Of a stretch of 64,000 bases of DNA, positions 56,922 through 64,000 are shown piece after piece (the first letter of the stretch is position 1; each line of letters opens with the position of its first letter). The stretch lies in contig CALLAF010000006.1 in the NCBI GenBank assembly GCA_938002605.1, positions 90,889-154,888 on the forward strand, read 5' to 3'. A program made the translations under genes and the position numbers. Source of the DNA: an uncultured Paracoccaceae bacterium (GTDB lineage: Bacteria; Pseudomonadota; Alphaproteobacteria; Rhodobacterales; Rhodobacteraceae). The notes under the pieces are model-generated. The model searched no databases. It was not told the DNA's origin and saw nothing but the letters and a program-made list of their open reading frames with translations.

Positions 56922-57491
56922 TTAACCGAGTTGAATTGTTGTTTCGTCTACAAAAGACGCAACAGGGACGAGAAGGTTGCGCGGTGCAGGACCTTTACGG
57001 ATACGGCCAGCTGTATCGTAGTGCGACCCGTGGCATGGGCAGAACCAACCGCCGAACTCACCTGCTTCGCCTAAAGGTACACAGCCAAGGTGCGTACAAA
57101 TGCCCATCTGAACCAGCCATGTCCCATCTTCGGACAATGCGCGGTTTTCGTCAGAGGCATCTGCTTCACCAAGAAGGTTTTCGTTTTCGGCGCCTTGGTC
57201 AGGCAACTCCGATACATCTACAGCGCGGGCTGCAGCGATTTCTTCTTCGGTACGTGACCGGATGAAAACAGGCTTACCTTGCCACAGCACAGTCAATTGT
57301 GTGCCCGGCGCAATGGCGCTGATATCGACGCGAATTGACGCAAGCGCCAGAACGTCAGCTGAGGGGTTCATTTGGTTGACCAGTGGCCACACCGCTGCAC
57401 CTGTTGCAACAACGCCTGCTCCGGCAGTTGCATAGTATATAAAGTCGCGGCGTGTGCCCTGATGATCGTCTGCATGTGACACGGCTTGCAT
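56922..57491 (-). CDS. petA: Rieske iron-sulfur subunit (bc1 complex)
   Basis: High-potential 2Fe-2S protein of the bc1 complex. The 189-aa protein has a twin-Arg N-terminal segment ([14 protein letters not shown]) with a membrane anchor. Cluster ligands are C132 and H134 (CTHLGC, with C137) and C151, H154 (CPCHG, with C153). First gene of the leftward petABC operon, 12 nt before petB. Confidence 0.97.
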   Translation of the reverse strand: MQAVSHADDHQGTRRDFIYYATAGAGVVATGAAVWPLVNQMNPSADVLALASIRVDISAIAPGTQLTVLWQGKPVFIRSRTEEEIAAARAVDVSELPDQGAENENLLGEADASDENRALSEDGTWLVQMGICTHLGCVPLGEAGEFGGWFCPCHGSHYDTAGRIRKGPAPRNLLVPVASFVDETTIQLG

Positions 57492-57667
57492 CTCCGATTC
57501 TTTGGTTGGGCCGATCGCCCACGGGAAAGACGGGCCAAATTAAATTTAGCCCATTCTGGCGCTGTTTATCCATGAAAACATGATCCGTCCAGCGGACAAT
57601 AAGGCGCAGGCGCCATTGTCGTCTTTATTGTGGCGAAACAACCAAGACTTCGTAAACATGATCCAAA

Positions 57668-57694
57668 GAATCACGACATAGGTTTTCGTGATTC
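57668..57694. promoter_or_regulatory. Inverted repeat in the petA divergent promoter region
   Basis: GAATCACGA and TCGTGATTC are perfect 9-bp arms separated by 9 nt. It is about 180 nt upstream of petA and could be an operator or a small-RNA hairpin. Confidence 0.4.
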
Positions 57695-57804
57695 AAATTG
57701 TGCTGTGGTGCGCCAACTCTCGCCAAGGATGATCGGATTCATGCCGATGTATCACTGAATTATATGGTTTTTGTGTCGCGGTAGACACATTTTACTTTGA
57801 ACAT

Positions 57805-57819
57805 TTAACGCTCGCTTAA
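57805..57819 (+). promoter_or_regulatory. Perfect CtrA-type binding site upstream of the OM barrel gene
   Basis: TTAACGCTCGCTTAA is TTAA-N7-TTAA, an exact CtrA full site, 74-88 nt upstream of the ATG at 57893. Position suits activation of that gene. Confidence 0.65.
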
Positions 57820-57892
57820 TGGTGACTTGTTAGTGAAGGGTACGCCACATAGTCCGGTTACAAGAACTGCCACTCACCCTTAGGACAATCCG

Positions 57893-58537
57893 ATGTCACG
57901 CGCGCTTACGCTTCTCGCACTCATCTTTATGACCCCAATAGCGGCTTCCGCTCAGGTGGAGCTGAGCTTTTATGGCGGTGTACAGTCTGCACCTTCGTCA
58001 GATGTATCTGTGCGTGACGACGTGATTGGCGACGATAATTTCTCAGTTTCTTGGGAGGGACGGTCGTTTTCGGCCCCTATTTATTATGGGATTCGTGCGA
58101 CCCGTTGGAAAAGCGATGCATTTGGGTACGGGCTCGATTTTGCGCATAACAAGATTTACCCGGAAGATGGCGAATTGCCTGCGGGCTATGAGGTTCTTGA
58201 ATTTACAGATGGGCTTAATACACTGACTGTGAATGCCTATCACCGATGGAATGGTGCATTTGGTGAGCTGACCCCCTACGTCGGTGGTGGGATTGGCGTT
58301 GCGATCCCACATGTAGAGGTCACGAATGGTGCCTCGGAAACATTCGGGTACCAATTGACCGGGCCTGCTGCCACGTGGATCGCGGGCGCGACCTATCCTA
58401 TCAATGACCAATGGTCTGTTTTCGGCGAATACAAAGGCACGTTTTCAGCGAACAAAGCTGATCTTGATAGCGGCGGCACCGTTGAAACCGACGTGTTCAC
58501 AAATGCGGTGAACATGGGCGTCAGCTTTAATTTTTGA
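57893..58537 (+). CDS. Outer-membrane beta-barrel protein
   Basis: A 214-aa secreted protein: signal peptide ending ASAQ, then alternating beta strands (VELSFYGGVQSAPSS, YGIRATRWKSDAFGYGLDFAHNK, LTPYVGGGIGVAIPHVE) and a C-terminal NMGVSFNF ending in Phe, as expected for outer-membrane insertion. It resembles the small-barrel family that includes proteins annotated as lipid A oxidase (LpxQ-like); I cannot confirm an activity. A CtrA box lies upstream. It ends right beside the convergent GST gene. Confidence 0.75.
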   Translation: MSRALTLLALIFMTPIAASAQVELSFYGGVQSAPSSDVSVRDDVIGDDNFSVSWEGRSFSAPIYYGIRATRWKSDAFGYGLDFAHNKIYPEDGELPAGYEVLEFTDGLNTLTVNAYHRWNGAFGELTPYVGGGIGVAIPHVEVTNGASETFGYQLTGPAATWIAGATYPINDQWSVFGEYKGTFSANKADLDSGGTVETDVFTNAVNMGVSFNF

Positions 58538-59140
58538 TCATTGCGGCGCGGTGGCGATCATGCTGGCGCGCTGAATAAACGATGCGTGCCAATCAGATAG
58601 GGCCGCGTTACCAGTGCGCCAACCACGCGCGTCATGGCGCAGATCGACGTAGGACAGCGCGCAGGCAATCGCGATCTGACCGATGTTCAACGGACCGTTC
58701 AAATGGCTCATCCACATTTTGTTGACCGCGCCAATGCCACGGTTTGCCTTTCCCCACTGAGCTTCGACCCAATCTAGGGATCGTTCATTTTCGGGGCGCA
58801 AGCGGATTTCATAGGTCATGGCAAGCGCGGCTTCCATGATGGCATCGGCGGTCGCCTCAAGCGTTAGTAGTTCCCAGATTTGCGCATCAGGGTAAAGCGA
58901 CCCGTTCGCGTAATCGTTTAAATAGCGCGTAATTACACGACTATCATAGATTGCGGGCCCATCATCGCGGACCAAGGCGGGAATTTTACCGATGGGGTTT
59001 GCTGCAACAATCGTCGAATCAGACGCCAAGGCGGAGGTGCTAATTGGCACCTCAGTAATACTGTCTGTCAGCCCTAGTTCACGGATGACAACGCGGGCTT
59101 TGCGTACAAACGGAGACGCGGGCGACATCAATAATTTCAT
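58538..59140 (-). CDS. Glutathione S-transferase family protein
   Basis: A 200-aa GST-fold protein: N-terminal thioredoxin-like domain (KLLMSPASPFVRKARVVIREL, with SPF in place of a CxxC; NPIGKIPALVRDDGPAIYDSRVITRYL) and a C-terminal helical domain (ACALSYVDLRHDARGWR). Substrate unknown. It lies 15 nt downstream of a second GST-like gene and is probably cotranscribed. Confidence 0.88.
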   Translation of the reverse strand: MKLLMSPASPFVRKARVVIRELGLTDSITEVPISTSALASDSTIVAANPIGKIPALVRDDGPAIYDSRVITRYLNDYANGSLYPDAQIWELLTLEATADAIMEAALAMTYEIRLRPENERSLDWVEAQWGKANRGIGAVNKMWMSHLNGPLNIGQIAIACALSYVDLRHDARGWRTGNAALSDWHASFIQRASMIATAPQ

Positions 59141-59155
59141 CGTATTTCCCCTGGT

Positions 59156-59797
59156 TTAGGTTTTGGGGAACAAAACCCGATCCTGCCCGTCTTGCCAAGG
59201 GACATATTTGGTCATGATGCCTGAAAACCGATCCGAGACTAGGAATTTATCCAGCCACCCCCGAAGCGATTCTAACCCTTGCGCGTCAAACCAGGCGCGA
59301 TCAGTATTTGCAAATTGCCGTACAAACGGAAGAATCGCCATATCCGCAAGCTGTATTTGATCACCCATCAAATAGGCATTTTCCACTAACCGGCTGTTTA
59401 AATCGCGCAGAAATACCATCGCTTTTTCGCGCTGTTCCGCTTCGTCCAAATCCGGATAACGTACCGCGTATTTCGTGTGGTCCAGCGCTTTTTTGAATGG
59501 GCCTTCGCAGGTCGCGATAAGGTCCATGCCCTCTGACGGCATATCAAGCCACCCTTCTGGGTCATTCTGCGATAGCGCCCAGATCATAATGTCACGGCTT
59601 TCGTCGATCACCCGGTCAGAGAGTTGCAGGACTGGCACCGTGCCCTTGGCCGAAGCCTTTAGGAATGGAGCGGGTTTATCACGTAACACGATCTCGCGCA
59701 GCACTACCTGTTGCTGGCTGGATTGAATGGCCAGCCGCGCGCGCATTGCATAGGGGCAGCGCCGGAATGACCAGAGAATAGGGAGCGCGCGCATCAT
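59156..59797 (-). CDS. Glutathione S-transferase-like protein
   Basis: A 213-aa GST-fold protein with a CPYAMRAR glutaredoxin-like active site (single Cys followed by Pro-Tyr), KGTVPVLQLSDRVIDESRDIMIWAL and a C-terminal helical domain. Its start overlaps the mtaB stop by 4 nt, making mtaB and the two GST genes a likely unit. Confidence 0.87.
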   Translation of the reverse strand: MMRALPILWSFRRCPYAMRARLAIQSSQQQVVLREIVLRDKPAPFLKASAKGTVPVLQLSDRVIDESRDIMIWALSQNDPEGWLDMPSEGMDLIATCEGPFKKALDHTKYAVRYPDLDEAEQREKAMVFLRDLNSRLVENAYLMGDQIQLADMAILPFVRQFANTDRAWFDAQGLESLRGWLDKFLVSDRFSGIMTKYVPWQDGQDRVLFPKT

Positions 59798-61071
59798 CCG
59801 ACCCGCAGCTGTGTGCCGTCAACACCAGTAATTTGCGCAGTTACAATCTGGCTTTCAGGTTGATCGCTTGCAAAGTTGACTTCGGCAAACTGTTCAGTCC
59901 GCCCCATGCGTGGATTTTCCATCAAAATATGATGTGTCGTACCAATTTGCGCCTGCAAATGCGCGGTGACTTTGGCAGCGCCAGCTCCACGGAGTTGCGC
60001 GGCACGGTTTTTGATCGTGTTCCCGTTCACCTGTGTCGGGATCTTCGCTGCTGGGGTGCCTTCGCGCTTGGAATAAGGAAAAACATGCAGCCAAGTCAGG
60101 TCGCAATCGTCCACCAGTTTGATTGAATTGGCAAAATGGGCGTCTGTCTCGGTCGGGAACCCGGCGATAATATCAGCACCAAAGGTCATGTCAGGGCGCA
60201 ATTTGCGTGCATCCTCGCAAAATTTGATCGCGTCATCACGCAAGTGGCGGCGTTTCATGCGTTTGAGAATCATATCATCGCCATGCTGCAAGGACAGATG
60301 CAAATGCGGCATCAGCCGCGGTTCGGTGGCAATTGCCTGCATCAGGTTTTCGTCAACTTCGATACTGTCAATCGAGCTGATCCGTAGTCGTGGCAAATCT
60401 GGCACCAGTTTTAGGATTCGCATCACCAGATCGCCCAGTTTTGGCGCGGCTGGCAGGTCAGCACCCCAGCTGGTCAGATCGACGCCGGTAAGCACGACCT
60501 CGTTATAGCCGCGATCTACAAGCCGCTTGATCTGGTCCACGACAACGCCTGCCGGGACCGACCGTGAATTGCCGCGCCCATAGGGAATGATGCAGAACGT
60601 GCAACGATGATCACAGCCATTTTGAACCTGCACATATGCGCGGCTCCGGGTGCCGAACCCATCGATCAGATGACCAGCAGTCTCAGTGACCGACATGATG
60701 TCGTCTACTTGTACGGGTTCGGTCTGACCGATCAAATCGGGCGCCATATTTACCCAAGTCGCAGGGTTCATTTTTTCGGTATTGCCGATGACAACATCGA
60801 CTTCGGTCATGTTTGCAAAAGTATCGGGTTCAGTCTGTGCGGCACAACCGGTCACGATCAGTTTTGCATCTGGACTTTCGCGGCGCAGCTTGCGAATGTC
60901 TTGGCGGGCTTTGCGCACGGCTTCGGCAGTCACGGCGCAAGTGTTTACGATCACAGCGTTTTCGACACCTGCAGATGTGGCAAGCTCTTTCATCGCCTCG
61001 GATTCGTAGGCGTTCAACCGACATCCGTGATTGGAAAATTTGGGTGCCCTGCTACCCATCAAAGCCGCCAT
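59794..61071 (-). CDS. mtaB: tRNA t6A37 methylthiotransferase MtaB
   Basis: Radical-SAM enzyme that adds the methylthio group to t6A37 of tRNA. The 425-aa protein has the UPF0004 domain with cluster ligands C17, C45 and C76, the radical-[11 protein letters not shown] (C153, C157, C160), and a C-terminal TRAM-type segment. The [11 protein letters not shown]-terminus and [11 protein letters not shown] indicate MtaB rather than MiaB. It depends on the t6A made through TsaE. It overlaps dapF by 13 nt. Confidence 0.92.
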   Translation of the reverse strand: MAALMGSRAPKFSNHGCRLNAYESEAMKELATSAGVENAVIVNTCAVTAEAVRKARQDIRKLRRESPDAKLIVTGCAAQTEPDTFANMTEVDVVIGNTEKMNPATWVNMAPDLIGQTEPVQVDDIMSVTETAGHLIDGFGTRSRAYVQVQNGCDHRCTFCIIPYGRGNSRSVPAGVVVDQIKRLVDRGYNEVVLTGVDLTSWGADLPAAPKLGDLVMRILKLVPDLPRLRISSIDSIEVDENLMQAIATEPRLMPHLHLSLQHGDDMILKRMKRRHLRDDAIKFCEDARKLRPDMTFGADIIAGFPTETDAHFANSIKLVDDCDLTWLHVFPYSKREGTPAAKIPTQVNGNTIKNRAAQLRGAGAAKVTAHLQAQIGTTHHILMENPRMGRTEQFAEVNFASDQPESQIVTAQITGVDGTQLRVG

Positions 61072-61874
61072 TGTCCGTCAAAGACATGCGCAGTTGGTCC
61101 CGTCATCCAGACGCCATCGTCGCGCCAGTCGATATGCAGCGTTCCGCCGTCCAGATCGATCCGGACCTTGCGTCCGGTAATTCCACGCCGCGCCGCCGCG
61201 ACGGCTGTCGCACAAGAGGACGAGCCAGAGGCGAGCGTTACGCCAACCCCACGCTCCCACACCCGCATCCGCAGGTGATCCGGCCCAATCAGACTGGCGA
61301 ATTGCACATTTGTACGTTGCGGATACAGCGGATCGTATTCAACCTTTGCGCCACGGGCCGCAAGATCAACAGCCTCTGCATCATCAACGAAAAATGTGCA
61401 ATGCGGATTGCCCATGCCTGTTGCAACGGGGGAGCCATCAATAGGTAAAGAAAGCGTATCAACCTCATAAGCGAGCGGGACCTCATCCCAGCGCAATTGC
61501 GGATGCCCCATATTCACCGAAGTTAGCCCGCCACCAGCGTCGCGCGCATGAAGCGTGCCGCGGTCTGTGGTGATTGTCAGCGCATCGCGCCCTGTCTCAT
61601 CCATCAAAAATCGGGCGATACAGCGGGTTGCATTCCCGCAAGCCGCCGACAGTGATCCGTCACTGTTCCAAAACGTCAGATGCACGTCGGCATTGGTTGT
61701 ATCGGATAAGACCGCCAGCTGATCAAACCCCACGCCGCGATGCCGATCCGCAATCGAAATTGCCAAGGCCGCGTCAACGCGCGGGGTGATTCCCCGTTCG
61801 TCCACAACAACAAAGTCGTTTCCCAGCCCGTGCATTTTCATGAAGGGCAAATATGCTTGGTTTTGCGTGCTCAT
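61059..61874 (-). CDS. dapF: Diaminopimelate epimerase
   Basis: Interconverts LL- and meso-diaminopimelate for lysine and peptidoglycan synthesis. The 271-aa protein (ATG at 61874, [25 protein letters not shown]) has the two catalytic-cysteine motifs AACGNATRC (C79) and GSSSCATAV. Longer starts exist 4 and 6 codons upstream but lack support. It heads the dapF-mtaB-GST-GST unit. Confidence 0.95.
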   Translation of the reverse strand: MSTQNQAYLPFMKMHGLGNDFVVVDERGITPRVDAALAISIADRHRGVGFDQLAVLSDTTNADVHLTFWNSDGSLSAACGNATRCIARFLMDETGRDALTITTDRGTLHARDAGGGLTSVNMGHPQLRWDEVPLAYEVDTLSLPIDGSPVATGMGNPHCTFFVDDAEAVDLAARGAKVEYDPLYPQRTNVQFASLIGPDHLRMRVWERGVGVTLASGSSSCATAVAAARRGITGRKVRIDLDGGTLHIDWRDDGVWMTGPTAHVFDGQWRL

Positions 61875-61929
61875 GCGGGCCATATAAGCCAAGTGTTTGG
61901 ACTATTCCAGATAAGATGACATTAGGGGG

Positions 61930-61958
61930 TTGACCCGGGAGCGCCACCTTCCTAATAC
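61930..61958 (+). promoter_or_regulatory. Promoter of tRNA-Lys
   Basis: TTGACC and TAATAC are spaced by exactly 17 nt, and the predicted start of transcription falls 4-5 nt before the tRNA. A strong sigma-70-type promoter. Confidence 0.8.
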
Positions 61959-61968
61959 GCCCCCCAGT

Positions 61969-62044
61969 GGGCCGTTAGCTCAGTTGGTAGAGCAACTGAC
62001 TTTTAATCAGTAGGTCGATGGTTCGAACCCATCACGGCTCACCA
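61969..62044 (+). tRNA. tRNA-Lys (anticodon TTT)
   Basis: A complete 76-nt cloverleaf with encoded CCA. The acceptor stem GGGCCGT pairs with ACGGCTC (one G-U); the D arm has AGTTGGTAGA, the anticodon loop CTTTTAA with TTT, and the T loop is TTCGAAC. It is the last clearly core gene; everything downstream looks accessory, and the 3' end of a tRNA gene is a common integrase target. Confidence 0.98.
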
Positions 62045-62101
62045 CTTAACCGTTTGATAAATAATATAAAAAGAGAATTTATCGCCTCAAGGCAGTCTGA
62101 T

Positions 62102-62122
62102 TTTGCAACATCTTTGCAACAT
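62102..62122. repeat. Two 10-bp direct repeats (TTTGCAACAT)
   Basis: TTTGCAACAT occurs twice with a one-base gap, 58 nt downstream of the tRNA. Short repeats like this occur beside tRNA-targeted integration sites, but here no integrase is visible, so the role is unassigned. Confidence 0.5.
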
Positions 62123-62152
62123 ATCGTTTTGAGTTGAGCCCTTTTTCAAGAG

Positions 62153-62629
62153 TTAAGAATCAGTCGCATTGTTGCGTGCTATTTCATCCCTCAAGGCTTC
62201 CAAACCCTTGTAGTAAAGAGATTTAATTGTCGCTGTCTTGTCTTTGCCGCCGAGTCTTTCGGCTATGTATCTCCCAAAATACTCGTCCATCTTTTGCTGC
62301 TTGCCGAGGGCCAAAATGTCGTCACGCCGCCATGTCGAAATAGTAGCGGCAACGTCAATCATATCGTATTCGGACTTACTCGCTTTCGCCTTTATGTCTG
62401 GGTAAAATCCCATCGCCTTGCCGAGGTGTTCTACAGGGAGGTTCGGATCGTGAGATTGCGCGTATTCTGCGACACCTCGCAAATATTCGAGTATCCACCG
62501 TGGGATTTCCGTTCCTTCATCAATGCACTGTGCGAGCACTGCCCATGCCCGATTTGCATCGCCCGGCTGATCTAGCGCAGCTTCCGCAATCAAGTTGAGG
62601 AAATCTATATTTTTCTCAACTTCTATCAC
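62153..62629 (-). CDS. Unrecognised 158-aa accessory protein
   Basis: A soluble, mostly helical protein (FLNLIAEAALDQPG, DEYFGRYIAERLGG, TIKSLYYKGLEALRDEI) with no motif I recognise. I use the GTG at 62629, which follows GGGGGA with good spacing; a TTG 14 codons upstream would lack a ribosome-binding site. It sits between tRNA-Lys and the divergent two-gene cassette. Its C-terminus has a helical, DNA-binding-like pattern, which is only suggestive. Confidence 0.6.
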   Translation of the reverse strand: MIEVEKNIDFLNLIAEAALDQPGDANRAWAVLAQCIDEGTEIPRWILEYLRGVAEYAQSHDPNLPVEHLGKAMGFYPDIKAKASKSEYDMIDVAATISTWRRDDILALGKQQKMDEYFGRYIAERLGGKDKTATIKSLYYKGLEALRDEIARNNATDS

Positions 62630-62725
62630 TCTTCCCCCGCAAAAAATTGTGTCTATTGGTAGGTTTGCCAACGCCTTTGTGGAGTTGGCCTAACACAACC
62701 TTGGCGATCTAGAAAGGAACCTGCC

Positions 62726-63016
62726 ATGAAACACGATAAGACTTTAAGCCCAACAATGCTGCGAAATTTGCAGCCAAATTCACTAACGACAGTACCTAAT
62801 CTCAATGCAGCTCTCGAAGACGAGATTGCATATCGTTGTCGTGGTAAAGTCACGAAACGCCTAGCTCTGAAACTTGCTCTGTCTGTCATCTCTGACAACC
62901 GAGATGGAATGTTCCTAGCCGAAAAATTGGTTGATGAATTGCGGCCTCGCGTCAAACATGAGGCGGCGCTTCGGGAAATTTATCTAGAGCGCGAAGTAAA
63001 AGAGCGGGGTCGTTGA
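62726..63016 (+). CDS. Unrecognised 96-aa basic protein
   Basis: Starts at an ATG with AAAGGA 9 nt upstream. The sequence is basic and helical (GKVTKRLALKLALSVISDNRDGMFLAEKLVDELRPRV), with no recognised domain. It overlaps nothing and is followed one base later by the 53-aa gene, so the two form an operon. It diverges from the 158-aa gene across a short promoter gap. Confidence 0.6.
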   Translation: MKHDKTLSPTMLRNLQPNSLTTVPNLNAALEDEIAYRCRGKVTKRLALKLALSVISDNRDGMFLAEKLVDELRPRVKHEAALREIYLEREVKERGR

Positions 63017-63017
63017 G

Positions 63018-63179
63018 ATGAACATTCTTAAACCTGCTGAACTCAATCGCGTTGACCTTAAGCGGCTAACACAGTCTTTAACTCGTCATGACGTGACCAA
63101 GATCGAAGTTACTGTTAGTGGCGTTACACAGATTCTCGCTCAAACGAAAAACGGATGGCGCGTTCAACGCGCTGCTTGA
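63018..63179 (+). CDS. Unrecognised 53-aa protein
   Basis: Begins one base after the stop of the 96-aa gene (TGAGATG), with the G-rich AGAGCGGGGT serving as ribosome-binding sequence. The product reads MNILKPAELNRVDLKRLTQS, a basic beta/helix mixture ending VQRAA; it is unrecognised. The tight spacing and a terminator 9 nt after its stop argue that it is real. Confidence 0.55.
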   Translation: MNILKPAELNRVDLKRLTQSLTRHDVTKIEVTVSGVTQILAQTKNGWRVQRAA

Positions 63180-63187
63180 AAAATATG

Positions 63188-63213
63188 CCCCTTCAACTCG
63201 AAAGTTGAGGGGG
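63188..63213. terminator. Convergent terminator hairpin
   Basis: CCCCTTCAACT and AGTTGAGGGGG form an 11-bp stem (one T-G wobble) with a CGAA tetraloop. On the plus strand GTTTAC follows; on the minus strand CATATTTTTC follows. It sits between the end of the two-gene cassette and the end of the reverse transcriptase, and can serve both. Confidence 0.75.
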
Positions 63214-63228
63214 TTTACTTACCCACAA

Positions 63229-63882
63229 TTAGATTTGTTCAACTTGTCTACGCTGTGCGATGCGGCCTGCGATGCGATTATCCAAGTTCATTATGATATC
63301 GCGCCGTGTTGCAGTCTGCCTTTCAAGCTGTAATCTGAATAGTTCTTTCATCTGCCGATTGGGCAGCTTTGTCCTATCTCCGTCCACAATGACGCCGGTT
63401 ATGTCGGCAGGAACGTCAATCAAGCAGTGTTCCTTGTCTGCCTTGATGCGCAAACCGTGCTTGTGAACAGATTTCTTGATTTCCCAAATGATCATCTTCG
63501 GCACCATCAAACCTGACACCGTAATATCATCGGCATAGACGCTGTGGCGAAGGCCTGCACGCTCAACGGTGCCCTCTATTTCGTTCCACATGTCCAAATT
63601 TGAAAAGAACGCAAGTATGGGGCTACACGGTGAGCCTTGAGGCAGGCCAACCAAACCAGTTTCCTTGTCCAGAACGGTAGTGATGTGCACAATTATCGCT
63701 GTAACATCTGGCGAACACTCAAATTTGTTGAGAAACAAATTCGCTATCTTGTTTGATGAACAGCTTGGAAAATAGTTCGCAATGTCCAGGAGCCAGAAGG
63801 CTTTTGAGCCTCTGTGATACGCCGCGTTGTCAACATAGGAACGCCCCTTTACTGGGCTGAACTGGACGTGTCGCGGTTTGAT
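63229..63882 (-). pseudogene. Reverse transcriptase, retron-type, 5' part separated by an IS
   Basis: The visible C-terminal 217 residues (numbered from the IS junction) hold the RT palm and thumb: NAAYH at 19-23, matching the NAxxH motif between RT domains 2 and 3, catalytic Asp33 in LLDIANYF, LPQGSP at 80-85, YADD at 116-119, and ITG at 161-163 in the place of the retron VTG motif. Homology stops at the IS3 element: upstream codons derive from IS sequence. The N-terminal fingers are absent from the window and should lie past the IS. The retron ncRNA, if any, would also be upstream and is not visible. It could also be another Abi/DRT-type RT, but NAxxH plus ITG favours a retron. The gene is very likely inactivated. 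Confidence 0.8.
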
Positions 63883-63886
63883 GCCG

Positions 63887-63918
63887 CTCCTTTGATAGCA
63901 TTTATTGCAGCAAAGGAG
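63887..63918 (+). promoter_or_regulatory. Inverted repeat that masks the transposase ribosome-binding site
   Basis: CTCCTTTG (63887-63894) pairs perfectly with CAAAGGAG (63911-63918) around a 16-nt loop. The right arm contains the transposase Shine-Dalgarno AAGGAG 7 nt before the ATG. RNA entering from outside the IS would fold and hide it, as seen for other IS elements; transcripts starting inside would lack the left arm. Confidence 0.6.
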
Positions 63919-63925
63919 ATGAACT

Positions 63926-64000
63926 ATGGGATTGAAACGGACGGACGAATTCCGGGTTGACGCGGTGCGGATTGCGCTGACAAGTGGGCTGACGCGCAAA
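63926..64000 (+). CDS. IS3-family transposase OrfA, N-terminal fragment
   Basis: The first 25 residues (MGLKRTDEFRVDAVRIALTS, then GLTRK) match the helix-turn-helix start of IS3-type OrfA proteins. The frame is open to the window edge. AAGGAG precedes the ATG at good spacing. Confidence 0.88.
   Translation, partial: MGLKRTDEFRVDAVRIALTSGLTRK

Larger units (their letters stand above)
57492..57892. other. 401-bp regulatory gap between petA and the OM barrel gene
   Basis: A gene-free divergent promoter region. It contains a 9-bp-arm inverted repeat (57668-57694) and a perfect CtrA box (57805-57819) close to the barrel gene; the petA promoter should lie in the left half. I see no coding frame with a ribosome-binding site here. 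Confidence 0.7.
63880..64000 (+). mobile_element. IS3-family insertion sequence, left end (incomplete)
   Basis: Identified by the start of its OrfA transposase at 63926. The left end must lie near 63879-63893, where reverse-transcriptase coding stops; TGATG at 63879 and TGATAG at 63893 are candidate termini because IS3 elements begin with TG. The remaining 1 kb or so is outside the window, so group, right terminal repeat and target duplication cannot be read. Confidence 0.8.

Noticed and set aside
60607..61278. 223-codon frame antisense to mtaB and dapF
   Set aside because: Overlaps both on the opposite strand; both are intact and recognised.
63118..63333. 71-codon plus-strand frame across the hairpin and RT end
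   Set aside because: It overlaps the 53-aa gene, the terminator hairpin and the antisense of RT; no ribosome-binding site.
1..64000. CRISPR array
   Set aside because: No regularly spaced direct repeats or cas genes were seen on reading through the window.

Overview
The window looks like origin-proximal chromosome of a Rhodobacterales (Roseobacter-group) alphaproteobacterium. The basis is gene order and content: mnmE-mnmG-rsmG-parA-parB, the rho/hemJ | maf-aroE-coaE-dnaQ junction, regB-senC-regA, the petABC (fbcFBC) operon, parS sites inside the gid genes, CtrA-type boxes, and long tracts of 1-14 nt gene overlaps. Species was not determined. Most of the first 62 kb is densely packed housekeeping sequence.

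Layout. 1-8 kb: the start of a probable malic enzyme gene, mutS, a TPM-domain gene whose first codons overlap the grpE terminator, grpE-hrcA, then the divergent rph-rdgB-hemW run. 8-15.4 kb: a leftward block parB, parA, rsmG, mnmG, mnmE, rho, hemJ with two perfect 16-bp parS palindromes. 15.36-15.76 kb: an AT-rich gene-free stretch with a consensus DnaA box, the best candidate for oriC. 15.8-27.6 kb: maf-aroE-coaE-dnaQ, secB, fxsA, a Tim44-like gene, mltA, an Smr gene, an MFS gene, hslU/hslV, a membrane protein gene, a DM13 gene and a capsule-type gene. 27.6-36.4 kb: a leftward operon tsaE-amgK-murU-addB-addA followed by trxA, joining tRNA modification, wall-sugar recycling and recombination repair. 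36.4-40.7 kb: a PAS protein resembling the kinase-less DivL of Rhodobacterales with a perfect CtrA box in front of it, then regB/senC/regA redox control. 40.7-51.3 kb: a LysR regulator and a small divergent ORF, a class I cytochrome c, ade-amn purine salvage, HU, EamA and DAACS transporters, a glycosyltransferase and aroC. 51.3-54.7 kb: a TPP riboswitch ahead of thiBPQ. 54.7-57.5 kb: the cytochrome bc1 operon. 57.5-61.9 kb: an outer-membrane barrel gene with a second perfect CtrA box, two GST-type genes, mtaB and dapF, then tRNA-Lys(TTT).

The last 2 kb, downstream of the tRNA, is accessory sequence and looks like the edge of a tRNA-Lys island. It holds an unrecognised 158-aa protein, a divergent two-gene cassette of unrecognised 96- and 53-aa proteins, and the C-terminal two thirds of a reverse transcriptase with retron-type motifs (NAxxH, YADD, ITG). 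The RT gene is cut on its 5' side by the start of an IS3-family element that runs out of the window. This region is the best candidate here for an undescribed (probably antiviral) system, but it is damaged by the IS and only partly visible.

Starts were moved from the longest open frame where a ribosome-binding site or family length argued for it. Family assignments are from recognition of motifs and order; no database search was run.
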